Assembly: GCA_019347795.1 (NCBI GenBank)
Contig: JAHWKS010000120.1
Span: forward strand, 1 to 9,627
Reading direction: 5' to 3'
Source of the DNA: Planctomycetota bacterium
Lineage (GTDB): Bacteria > Planctomycetota > Planctomycetia > Pirellulales > Pirellulaceae
DNA length: 9,627 nucleotides
Below the pieces are notes generated by a model. The model was not told the DNA's origin. It saw only the letters and a list, made by a program, of their open reading frames with translations, and did no database searches. Of the stretch, positions 1 to 6,145 are shown in pieces. The stretch's first letter is position 1. Every line of letters begins with the position of its first letter. The position numbers and the translations under genes were made by a program.

Positions 1-183
1 GTCCACCCTGTAGAAGCGGTAGTTGGGCGCGTGGGCAACACTCCGCAGCGAATCGAGGTTGCCCGAGTAAGTTAGCTTGTCGACATTGACGACGTAATGG
101 CCGCGGCCGAGGAGCCGACGGATGACGGCGCTGCCGATGAAGCCCGCACCGCCGGTGACGAGAATTCGTCTTAGTCCGTCCAC
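1..183 (-). CDS. rfbB: Second dTDP-glucose 4,6-dehydratase-like protein (N-terminal part, runs off window)
   Basis: The first 61 codons of an extended short-chain dehydrogenase/reductase. The protein opens with a dinucleotide-binding motif ([12 protein letters not shown], about residues 7-18) and continues into [14 protein letters not shown], the RmlB-type segment after the second beta strand. It aligns closely with the start of the complete rfbB at 744-1808, so it is a paralogue in the same cassette. Family members use NAD+ to convert dTDP-glucose to the 4-keto-6-deoxy sugar, but the catalytic Thr-Asp-Glu and YxxxK lie outside the window, so the substrate cannot be confirmed. The start is taken as GTG at 183-181, immediately after the rfbC stop (TAG then GTG), because no ATG lies upstream of the glycine motif. 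This implies translational coupling to rfbC. It could instead be another NDP-sugar 4,6-dehydratase of the same family. Confidence 0.85.
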   Translation of the reverse strand, partial: MDGLRRILVTGGAGFIGSAVIRRLLGRGHYVVNVDKLTYSGNLDSLRSVAHAPNYRFYRVD

Positions 184-729
184 CTAGAAGCTCGTCTCGA
201 TCTCGGTCAGACTTGGCGCCGAGCGGTCCTTGTCTGACAGAATCAGCTCGTCACGCGCGACCGGCCATTCAATACCAAGATTTGAATCGTCGAAGCGGAG
301 ACTCCGCTCATGCACGGCACTGTAGGGAGCGGTCACTTTGTACTGAACCTCGGTTTCCGGCTCGAGCGTGACGAATCCGTGGGCGAAACCGCGCGGCACC
401 AGAAGTTGATTCCATTGCTCCGCGGAAAGTTCGAGTCCGACCCAATGCCGGAAGGTCGGCGAACCGCGCCGGATATCGACCGCCACGTCGAACACTTCGC
501 CTTGGAGCACATACGCCAGCTTTCCCTGCGCAAAGGGATTCTGGAAATGCAGCCCCCGGACCGCATCTTTGCGCGAGAACGAGAGGCTGTCTTGCACGAA
601 CGGCAGGTCGATCCCCGCCTCGCGGTAGCGCTCCTGGTGGTAGGTCTCCATGAAGAAGCCCCGCGCATCGGGAAACACCTTCGGCTCGATCACCAACACC
701 CCCGGCAGCTCGGTTTCGACGACGTTCAT
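184..729 (-). CDS. rfbC: dTDP-4-dehydrorhamnose 3,5-epimerase
   Basis: This is RmlC, a cupin-fold epimerase that inverts C3 and C5 of dTDP-4-keto-6-deoxyglucose to give dTDP-4-keto-L-rhamnose. At 181 residues it has the usual family length. Visible signatures are FPDARGFFMETY (19-30), the RGLHFQ block with the catalytic base His61 (58-63), Lys70, the VPRGFAHGF block (111-119), the probable catalytic Tyr136, and Asp167 in LSDKD, the likely partner of His61. The ATG at 729 is chosen over an in-frame ATG at 834 because the family begins here and because a GAAGG ribosome-binding site sits 10 nt upstream, overlapping the rfbB stop codon. It lies 14 nt after rfbB and directly before the second rfbB-like gene. 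It is presumably cytoplasmic and co-transcribed with the rest of the cassette. Confidence 0.97.
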   Translation of the reverse strand: MNVVETELPGVLVIEPKVFPDARGFFMETYHQERYREAGIDLPFVQDSLSFSRKDAVRGLHFQNPFAQGKLAYVLQGEVFDVAVDIRRGSPTFRHWVGLELSAEQWNQLLVPRGFAHGFVTLEPETEVQYKVTAPYSAVHERSLRFDDSNLGIEWPVARDELILSDKDRSAPSLTEIETSF

Positions 730-739
730 GGCCAAATTA

Positions 740-744
740 CCTTC
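740..744 (-). promoter_or_regulatory. Ribosome-binding site of rfbC
   Basis: GAAGG on the minus strand lies 10 nt before the ATG at 729 and overlaps the TAG stop of rfbB (746-744) by one base. It decides the rfbC start against the longer in-frame reading from 834, and suggests coupling between rfbB termination and rfbC initiation. Confidence 0.7.
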
Positions 745-1808
745 TACTTTCCTGCCTTCATTAGGCCCAGACGTTCGCCCGAGTAACGCTCCGCCGTCGC
801 CTGCTGGCACCAAGCCTGATTCGCCAGGTACCACGCTACGGTCCTCCGCAAGCCGGTCTCAAACGTTTCCCGCGGAGTCCAGCCAAGCTCCTGACGAATT
901 TTGCTCGCATCGATTGCGTAGCGATTGTCGTGGCCGGGCCGGTCCGCGACGTAGGTGATCAGGCGGGCGTGGGGGGCGTGCGGCGAATCTGGAACCAATT
1001 CGTCCATCAGCTGACAAATCGTCTGGACGACCTCGATGTTCTTGCGTTCGCTGGCGCCCCCGATGTTGTACGTCTCTCCGACCCGTCCTCGCTCCAGCAC
1101 GGTCGTGAGGGCTTGGGCGTGATCGTCGACGTACAGCCAATCGCGCACGTTCTGGCCGGCGCCGTAAACGGGCAGGGGCTTGCCGGCGAGCGCGTTCTGG
1201 ATCATCAGCGGGATCAGTTTCTCCGGGAACTGATAGGGCCCGTAGTTGTTAGAGCAGTTTGTGACTAAGACGGGAAGACCGTAGGTGCGATGCCAGGCCC
1301 GCACGAAGTGATCGGCCGCCGCCTTGCTTGCGGAGTAAGGCGATGACGGATCGTAAGGCGTCGTCTCCGTGAACGCTCCCTCGTCCCCCAGCGACCCGTA
1401 GACCTCGTCCGTAGAGACGTGATGAAAACGGAACTGACCGCGGGCGTCGTGCGGTCGCTGCGTCCAATACTCCCGCGCCGCCTCCAGTAAGTTGTATGTG
1501 CCCAGGACGTTCGTGTTGACGAAGGCGGCGGGTCCGTCAATGGAGCGGTCCACATGCGACTCGGCGGCCAAGTGCATCACCGCCTCGGGCTGGTGCGTCT
1601 GGAACACCCGCCGAAGCGCCGCGGCGTCGCAAAGGTCGACCTGCTCAAAGGCGTAACGCGGACTGGCGGCGACAGACTCCAGCGTGGAAAGGCTCCCCGC
1701 GTACGTCAGGCAGTCCACGTTCACCGCCGCATGCTCGGTGCGCTGGATCAGGCGCCGAATGACGGCCGAGCCGATGAAGCCCGCGCCGCCGGTGACAAGA
1801 ATTTTCAT
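744..1808 (-). CDS. rfbB: dTDP-glucose 4,6-dehydratase
   Basis: This is RmlB, an extended SDR enzyme that uses bound NAD+ to convert dTDP-D-glucose to dTDP-4-keto-6-deoxy-D-glucose, the second step of dTDP-L-rhamnose synthesis. At 354 residues it has full family length. The Rossmann motif TGGAGFIG is at 6-13, [12 protein letters not shown] at 79-90, the catalytic Thr133-Asp134-Glu135 in STDEVYG, the SDR pair Tyr158 and Lys162 in [19 protein letters not shown] at 187-200, and the RDWLYVDDH block near residues 224-232. The ATG at 1808 opens straight into the nucleotide-binding strand, so no other start is plausible. It has only a weak AGGT upstream. It begins 13 nt after the rfbD stop and ends 14 nt before rfbC. 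A second copy of its 5' end occurs at 1-183. Confidence 0.97.
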   Translation of the reverse strand: MKILVTGGAGFIGSAVIRRLIQRTEHAAVNVDCLTYAGSLSTLESVAASPRYAFEQVDLCDAAALRRVFQTHQPEAVMHLAAESHVDRSIDGPAAFVNTNVLGTYNLLEAAREYWTQRPHDARGQFRFHHVSTDEVYGSLGDEGAFTETTPYDPSSPYSASKAAADHFVRAWHRTYGLPVLVTNCSNNYGPYQFPEKLIPLMIQNALAGKPLPVYGAGQNVRDWLYVDDHAQALTTVLERGRVGETYNIGGASERKNIEVVQTICQLMDELVPDSPHAPHARLITYVADRPGHDNRYAIDASKIRQELGWTPRETFETGLRRTVAWYLANQAWCQQATAERYSGERLGLMKAGK

Positions 1809-1821
1809 CGAAAACTTGAAC

Positions 1822-2817
1822 CTATGAAACGTCGAGGTTGATGTGCTCGGGGCGGAGCAGTTCGCGGAGGCAAGCGTTTAGCTCCGTCCTCCATTCCGGC
1901 GGCGCCGAGCCCACCCGCTCCCTCCAGCGCCGGCAGTCCAGGCGTGAGTTGAGCGGGCGCCGGGCCGGAGTGGGATATTCGCGGGTGGGAATCGCCGCCA
2001 CGTCCTGGACAGCGAGGCGCGCGCCGCAGGCCCGCGCAAGACGGAAGATCTCCTGGGCGAATCCGTGCCAGCTCGTTTCGCCGGCGCAGGCGAAATGCAG
2101 CACGCCGCCGGCTCGGTCAAAGAACCGCGCCAAATCGCCGCCGGCGCCAGCCAGGATTTCGACGGTCGCCTGGGCGATCGCTTGAGCGGAGGTGGGAGCG
2201 CCGATTTGATCGTCGACGACCGCCAAGCGCGAGCGCTCCCGCCCCAGGCGCAGCATCGTCTTGACGAAGTTGTTTCCGTGAACGCCGTAGACCCAGCTGA
2301 CGCGTAGAATCAGATGCGACGCTTGCGCGGCGCGAATCGCCTCCTCGCCCGCCAGCTTGGTGCGTCCGTAGGCGCTGAAGGGAGCGGACGGATCGTCTTC
2401 GCGCCAGGGCCGCTCGCCCGAGCCGTCGAAGACGTAATCAGTCGAGTAGTGCAGCAAGGCCGCCCCGAGGCGTCGGGCCTCTTCCGCCAGCACGCCGGGG
2501 GCGAGTCCGTTCACCGCCATCGCCAATTCCGGCTCCGCTTCGGCCCGGTCGACCGCGGTGTAAGCGGCGGCGTTGATGATCAGGTTCGGCCGCACCTCGC
2601 GCACGCACGCCCGGAGGCTGTCCGGCTCGGTCAGGTCGACGGCCCGCGGCCACGCGTCGTTCGCCGTCCGCCGCGGGGCGACGACCTCCACTTCCCCCAG
2701 GGACGGGAGCGCGCGGGCGAGCTCATGACCCACTTGTCCCGATGCGCCCAGAAGGAGAACGCGCAGGAACGAACCGCCGTTGGCGGCGGGGCCGCGTGAA
2801 GGGGTAGCGTCTCGCAT
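1822..2817 (-). CDS. rfbD: dTDP-4-dehydrorhamnose reductase
   Basis: This is RmlD, an SDR-family reductase that uses NAD(P)H to reduce dTDP-4-keto-L-rhamnose at C4, giving dTDP-L-rhamnose in the last step of the pathway. The 331-residue reading shows the cofactor motif [10 protein letters not shown] (21-30), [13 protein letters not shown] (81-93), Thr126-Asp127 in YSTDYVFDG, the catalytic Tyr150/Lys154 in YGRTK, a [10 protein letters not shown] block (202-211) and RRPLNSRLD (286-294), all typical of the family. There is an 18-residue N-terminal extension before the first beta strand that most RmlD proteins lack. No other ATG or GTG lies between it and the glycine motif, so the ATG at 2817 is kept, although the candidate Shine-Dalgarno (GGGAG) is rather distant. 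It follows rfbA by 45 nt and precedes rfbB by 13 nt. Confidence 0.95.
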   Translation of the reverse strand: MRDATPSRGPAANGGSFLRVLLLGASGQVGHELARALPSLGEVEVVAPRRTANDAWPRAVDLTEPDSLRACVREVRPNLIINAAAYTAVDRAEAEPELAMAVNGLAPGVLAEEARRLGAALLHYSTDYVFDGSGERPWREDDPSAPFSAYGRTKLAGEEAIRAAQASHLILRVSWVYGVHGNNFVKTMLRLGRERSRLAVVDDQIGAPTSAQAIAQATVEILAGAGGDLARFFDRAGGVLHFACAGETSWHGFAQEIFRLARACGARLAVQDVAAIPTREYPTPARRPLNSRLDCRRWRERVGSAPPEWRTELNACLRELLRPEHINLDVS

Positions 2818-2862
2818 GGGGTTCTTTTCGTCTCCCAGAGCGGCTTGCAGGCGCCCGCGCGG

Positions 2863-3810
2863 TCAGCGAGGCACAGGCGCCCGCTGGCCTACCGTCGCGA
2901 GCTTCTCTTGCGGGGCGGGCTCGCGCTCCACCAGATCGATCAGATAGCGGCCGTACCCGTTCTTGCGCATCGGCTCGGCGATGTGGAGCAGCTGCTCCGT
3001 GTTGATGTAGCCCATCCGCCAAGCGATCTCTTCGGGACAGCAGATTTTCAGCCCCTGCCGCGTCTCCAGAACCTGAATGAATTGGGCCGCGTCCAGCAGG
3101 GATTCGTGCGTCCCTGTGTCCAGCCAGGCGCTGCCGCGGCCCATGACCTCCACGTGCAGCCGGCCCTGCTCCAGATAAGTTTGGTTGACATCGGTGATCT
3201 CCAGTTCGCCGCGCGGCGAGGGCTTCAGTCCGCGAGCGATCTCCACCACGTCCTGGTCGTAGAAGTAGAGCCCTGTGACCGCATACGAAGACTTCGGGCG
3301 GAGCGGCTTCTCCTCGATCTCGGTGGGCGAGCCCTCCTCATCGAGAACCACCACGCCGTAGCGCTCGGGGTCTTGGACATGATACGCGAACACCGTGGCG
3401 TCTTGGGGGCGCCCGGCGGCGCGCCGCAGGAGCGCGGTCAGATCATGCCCGTAGAAAATGTTGTCCCCGAGAATCAGGCACGGCAAAGAGTCGCCCAGAA
3501 ACGAGGCGCCGACCAGAAACGCCTGCGCCAGTCCCTCCGGGCGCGGCTGCTCGGCGTAGTGGAGCGAGAGGCCCCACTGCGATCCGTCCCCCAGGAGTTT
3601 GTGGTAAAAGGGCAGGTCCTGGGGCGTGCTGATGATGAGAATGTCCTGGATACCCGCCAGCATCAGCGTCGAAAGCGGGTAGTAGATCATGGGTTTGTCG
3701 TAAATCGGCAGCAAATGTTTGCTAATCACCTGCGTCAGCGGGTACAGGCGCGTGCCGGAGCCGCCGGCCAAAATAATGCCCTTGCGAGAATGATCGGTTG
3801 CATAGCGCAT
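2863..3810 (-). CDS. rfbA: Glucose-1-phosphate thymidylyltransferase
   Basis: This is RmlA, which joins dTTP and glucose-1-phosphate to make dTDP-glucose, the entry step of dTDP-L-rhamnose synthesis. Visible motifs are the nucleotide-binding signature [12 protein letters not shown] (15-26), [18 protein letters not shown] (30-47), the metal-site Asp116 in LGDNIFYG (114-121), [11 protein letters not shown] (164-174) and the second metal Asp231 in AWLDTGTH (228-235). It is 315 residues, slightly longer than the usual 290-300, with about ten extra residues at the N terminus and a Pro/Arg-containing tail. The ATG at 3810 is preferred over an in-frame ATG at 4026, because the upstream codons are low-complexity Arg/Ser-rich and a good GGGGGA site sits 7 nt before 3810. 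It is the first gene of the tightly packed cassette and follows a 297-nt spacer that may hold its promoter. Confidence 0.97.
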   Translation of the reverse strand: MRYATDHSRKGIILAGGSGTRLYPLTQVISKHLLPIYDKPMIYYPLSTLMLAGIQDILIISTPQDLPFYHKLLGDGSQWGLSLHYAEQPRPEGLAQAFLVGASFLGDSLPCLILGDNIFYGHDLTALLRRAAGRPQDATVFAYHVQDPERYGVVVLDEEGSPTEIEEKPLRPKSSYAVTGLYFYDQDVVEIARGLKPSPRGELEITDVNQTYLEQGRLHVEVMGRGSAWLDTGTHESLLDAAQFIQVLETRQGLKICCPEEIAWRMGYINTEQLLHIAEPMRKNGYGRYLIDLVEREPAPQEKLATVGQRAPVPR

Positions 3811-3817
3811 GGTGCGT

Positions 3818-3823
3818 TCCCCC
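3818..3823 (-). promoter_or_regulatory. Ribosome-binding site of rfbA
   Basis: GGGGGA on the minus strand, 7 nt before the ATG at 3810. It supports this start over the longer in-frame reading that begins at 4026. Confidence 0.6.
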
Positions 3824-3977
3824 GTGATGGTGAAAAGGAAAAATGAATGCGGCGCGGGCCGCCGCTTCGAGAGAGGTGACCCAAGTAGCTCCTGATTCAG
3901 CCCGGCCTGCTCGTCCCCTCGCGCTGCGCGGCCGCTTTTGCGGAGGCGACTGACGGAAATACAGCTCCCTCGCAAAG

Positions 3978-4005
3978 CGCTCCGGGCGAGCGCCCGCGAG
4001 GAGCG
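3978..4005. repeat. Compound inverted repeat (possible mRNA stem-loop)
   Basis: CGCTC (3978-3982) pairs with GAGCG (4001-4005) around an inner perfect stem CGGGC (3983-3987) / GCCCG (3992-3996) with a GAGC tetraloop. A four-base bulge (3997-4000) lies on one side. No T-run follows on either strand, so it is not a standard terminator. In GC-rich DNA this could arise by chance. Confidence 0.35.
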
Positions 4006-4107
4006 GCGGCTCCCGCGACAGATCACAGTTCGTGAAACGCCAAGGGGGCCGCGTCGTAGCCGCCGTGCGCCGTCACTCAGCGCGCCGGGCGGCCAGTGGG
4101 CGGCCTT

Positions 4108-4797
4108 TCACGACCTGCCGTAGCGGACCACGTAGTACGCGAATTTCACCAGTTCGCTCAAGTAAATCGTGGCGCCCCTCTCCGTCCGCCACCAGGTCTC
4201 AGGTTGTACGTCGTCCAGGGGAGCGGCCACGAAATGCATCCAGTCGCTCTTCCCTTCGAGTACCTTGTGAAAGATCCACCGAGCCCGCCGCGTGTGAAAG
4301 TCGTCGGTGACCACGGCGAACGTGGCGCCCGGCCGCTGGTCAAGGAAGCGTTGCAACGACCGGGCCTCGTCGTAGGTCGAGGCGATTTCTCCCGGCAGGA
4401 TGCGGATTTTCTCGACCGGCACTCCGCGAGCGACGAGCACCTGGCGGATGATTTCGTCCTCCCGAAGGACCAGACCGTCTTCCGTTTCCGGCGTAGGTCC
4501 CGCTTGCGTAACCAGGACTTCCCCCGCCAAACCCGAGTTGTACATCGCGGCCGCGACGAACGGACGGGTTTGCGGGTTGCCGTTGAGCACGAGCACGTAC
4601 TCCACCGGGACCGGCGTCTGGCCCACATTGAAAAACCGCGAGAGCCAAGGGAGCGTCTCCGCGCGCGAAACGTACAAGGCGCCCAGCACGAGGGCGAGGA
4701 ACGTCCCTCGTCGCACGCGCGGGGGCAGCTGACGCCAGCCGCCGGCTAGCGCCCCCAGTGGTCGTACAGTCGCCTTTCGTATTCTTCCGTCGTGCAT
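4108..4797 (-). CDS. DUF218 (YdcF/SanA-like) membrane-anchored protein, canonical-motif copy
   Basis: A 229-residue protein with a short basic N terminus, one membrane segment (about 32-43, FLALVLGALYVS) and a DUF218 domain from about residue 66 (EYVLVLNGNPQTRP) to 180. The family hallmarks are an alternating-strand start VLVLNG, the RGVPVEKIRIL block (124-134), STYDEA (140-145) and VVTDDFHTRRAR (162-173) containing Asp165 and His168. It ends with a WWRTERG block (202-208) shared with its neighbour. DUF218 proteins such as YdcF, SanA and ElyC are linked to envelope polymer metabolism, but the reaction is not firmly known. The ATG at 4797 lies 52 nt inside the upstream DUF218 gene and has no clear Shine-Dalgarno. 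A GTG at 4716 would give 202 residues and no overlap, so the start is uncertain. Topology suggests an extracytoplasmic C-terminal domain. Confidence 0.85.
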   Translation of the reverse strand: MHDGRIRKATVRPLGALAGGWRQLPPRVRRGTFLALVLGALYVSRAETLPWLSRFFNVGQTPVPVEYVLVLNGNPQTRPFVAAAMYNSGLAGEVLVTQAGPTPETEDGLVLREDEIIRQVLVARGVPVEKIRILPGEIASTYDEARSLQRFLDQRPGATFAVVTDDFHTRRARWIFHKVLEGKSDWMHFVAAPLDDVQPETWWRTERGATIYLSELVKFAYYVVRYGRS

Positions 4798-5540
4798 TGA
4801 GTCGTCGCGTAAGGAGGTTCGCCGCAAAGCGCCGCCTGCGTCAGTCGCACATAACCGTCCGCGAAGGCCAGCACGCCCTGCTTGGCGCGCCACCAGTTGG
4901 TGGCATCGAACCGCCGGTCGGAAATCGGCCGCCAGCGGATGCGCCCACTCTCCTGCTCCTCCAGGGCCCGCGAGCAAATCAGGGCGCGCTTGCGGCTGCC
5001 GAATGCGTCGCACACGGCGATCACGTGCGCCTCGGGGTTCTCCCTCAGCCACTCACCGAGGCGTCGGACGTGGTTCCACGCGAAGCCGCCCTCGACGCGC
5101 AGCACCGTCACCTTCTCCAGCGGAAGCCTGCGCTCCCCCAGCTCGCGCAAGGCTTCTTCCTCGGCCGTCGGATACAGGCCTAGCCGGGTGAGACGCGATG
5201 GAGAGCCCTGAAACACGAGGACCTGCGAAACGATGCCCGCATCATAAAGGCGGACGGCTTCATCGTACGCTCCGTCGCCGTCGGCCCCGCCCAGAATGGC
5301 CACCGCGTGGGACTTTTGCAGCGGTTGATCGAGGACAAGCAAACAAGCCAGGCCGGTGAAGAGCGGCGCGTGGAAGACATAAAGAGCTAGGGCGGCGACA
5401 AGAGCCGCGAGAAAACCCCGGCGAATCCGCCGTTTCCAGCGGTCAGCCCAGCGATCGTGTCGCTGGGCCGCGGGTGCCGGCTCGCGGCGCGTGTCGGCCG
5501 AAGGCCGCTCCTCCTGGCGCAGGTCGCTGAGTTGTCGCAT
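4746..5540 (-). CDS. DUF218-like membrane-anchored protein, divergent copy
   Basis: A 264-residue protein with a charged cytoplasmic stretch of about 40 residues, a hydrophobic segment (about 43-70, possibly a hairpin or long helix), then a DUF218-like domain (about 76-190). Recognisable parts are HAVAILGGADGDG (78-90), AVRLYDAGIVSQVLVFQG (95-112), the LPLEKVTVL block (139-147), and a C-terminal NWWRAKQG block (215-222) matching the WWRTERG of the next gene. The position equivalent to VTDDFHTRRAR reads VCDAFGSRKRAL (176-187), so the conserved His is Gly, and the STYDEA segment is replaced by AWNHVRR. If the missing residues are catalytic, this copy may be inactive or altered. The start is uncertain: ATG at 5540 leaves 25 nt after the preceding gene; ATG at 5585 would overlap that gene by 20 nt and add a CPAC motif. 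Neither has a clear ribosome-binding site. Confidence 0.75.
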   Translation of the reverse strand: MRQLSDLRQEERPSADTRREPAPAAQRHDRWADRWKRRIRRGFLAALVAALALYVFHAPLFTGLACLLVLDQPLQKSHAVAILGGADGDGAYDEAVRLYDAGIVSQVLVFQGSPSRLTRLGLYPTAEEEALRELGERRLPLEKVTVLRVEGGFAWNHVRRLGEWLRENPEAHVIAVCDAFGSRKRALICSRALEEQESGRIRWRPISDRRFDATNWWRAKQGVLAFADGYVRLTQAALCGEPPYATTQCTTEEYERRLYDHWGR

Positions 5541-5565
5541 ATCGAAACAGGCCGGGCAGGGGGCG

Positions 5566-6045
5566 TTAGGCCGACGACGGCGCATGGTGCAAGCTACGGT
5601 GCGACCGACGCTCCGCCGCAGCGGCGCCCCGCCCACAATTGGTCAGCAGCCCCTGGTAAAGTTCTCGGATGCGAGCAGTCATCTGGTGGTGGCAGAACTG
5701 GGCGGAAAACAACTCCCGGCCCGCGCGGCCATAGCGCAACCGCAGGGAAGGATCGCCGGCCAAACTTACGAGAGCCTCCGCCAAGGCGACGACGTCTTGC
5801 GGGGGCGCCAAAAAGCCGGTGCGTCCAGGCAGGGCCACTTCCCGCGCGCCGTCCACGTCAAAGCTGACGACGTTCAGGCCCCCACACGGCGTCCGCCCCA
5901 GAAGATCGCCTTCCGGCCCCAGCGGAGGCCCCGTCACCAAAAGCACCTCATCTCCATAGACCCTCCGCAGGTCCAGGCAGGTCAGCAGGGTGTTTTCCTG
6001 CGCCCCGTCGATAATCATGCGCGTGATAATATGGGCGATCCGCAT
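5566..6045 (-). pseudogene. GT-B glycosyltransferase with the central region deleted
   Basis: The 159-residue reading begins like a family 4/1-type GT-B glycosyltransferase (MRIAHIITR, then DGAQENTLLTCLDL, then VLLVTGPPLGPEGDLL, residues 1-49). It then passes within a few residues into what is normally the far C-terminal part: NVVSFDVDGAREV (58-70), PGRTGFLAPPQDVVALAEAL (73-92), then a helical tail ending near YQGLL (130-134). Complete members are about 380-400 residues, so roughly 200-250 residues are missing, including the Rossmann-domain linker and the E-x7-E donor-binding motif. The join falls at about residues 50-58 (nt 5872-5898) and keeps the frame. Such a protein should not fold as a two-domain transferase. 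It is called a pseudogene on that basis, though the open frame means it could still be translated. No clear ribosome-binding site precedes ATG 6045. It sits between the kinase and the DUF218 pair. Confidence 0.8.
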
Positions 6046-6085
6046 CAGCCAAAGGCGTCGCTGCAATAAGTACGGAGGATTCCTT

Positions 6086-6106
6086 GCGCCGGGAAGTTGC
6101 CGGCGC
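6086..6106. repeat. Perfect 7-bp stem-loop in the kinase/glycosyltransferase spacer
   Basis: GCGCCGG (6086-6092) and CCGGCGC (6100-6106) form a perfect 7-bp, all-G/C stem with a 7-nt loop. No T-run follows in the direction of transcription, so it is not a classical terminator. It may act as a partial terminator or a transcript-stabilising structure. Confidence 0.5.
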
Positions 6107-6125
6107 TGCACGAACTTTCTACAGC

Positions 6126-6141
6126 GCTGAACGGCTTCAGC
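6126..6141. repeat. Perfect 6-bp stem-loop just after the kinase stop codon
   Basis: GCTGAA (6126-6131) and TTCAGC (6136-6141) form a perfect stem with a 4-nt loop, starting 4 nt after the kinase TAG (6148-6146) on the minus strand. On that strand the T-run lies before the hairpin, not after it, so intrinsic termination of the kinase transcript here is not supported. Confidence 0.45.
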
Positions 6142-6145
6142 AAAA

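Larger units (their letters stand above)
3811..4107. other. Spacer between the DUF218 pair and the rhamnose cassette
   Basis: This 297-nt stretch holds no credible gene. The rfbA frame stays open through most of it, but the translation is Arg/Ser-rich and unlike any RmlA N terminus. It contains a compound inverted repeat (3978-4005), a short palindrome CCGCTTTTGCGG (3932-3943) and a GGCCGCCC direct repeat just after the upstream stop codon. I see no clean -35/-10 pair and no T-tract terminator. It is by far the largest gap downstream of the kinase, so it is the likeliest place for an internal promoter serving rfbADBC. That is inferred from spacing only. Confidence 0.5.

Noticed and set aside
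310..786. Plus-strand open frame opposite rfbC
   Set aside because: It is antisense to a confidently identified gene, with no ribosome-binding site and no recognisable domain.
2845..3846. Long plus-strand open frame of 333 codons opposite rfbA
   Set aside because: It is fully antisense to an rfbA with all its motifs, and its translation is Arg/Gln/Leu-rich with no family features. This is a usual by-product of codon bias in GC-rich genes.
3811..4026. N-terminal extension of rfbA to ATG 4026
   Set aside because: The extra 72 residues are low-complexity and unlike any RmlA, whereas ATG 3810 has a good ribosome-binding site and the expected N terminus.
6126..6141. Intrinsic terminator after the kinase
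   Set aside because: The T-run precedes the hairpin on the minus strand and none follows it, so it does not meet the terminator pattern in the transcribed direction.
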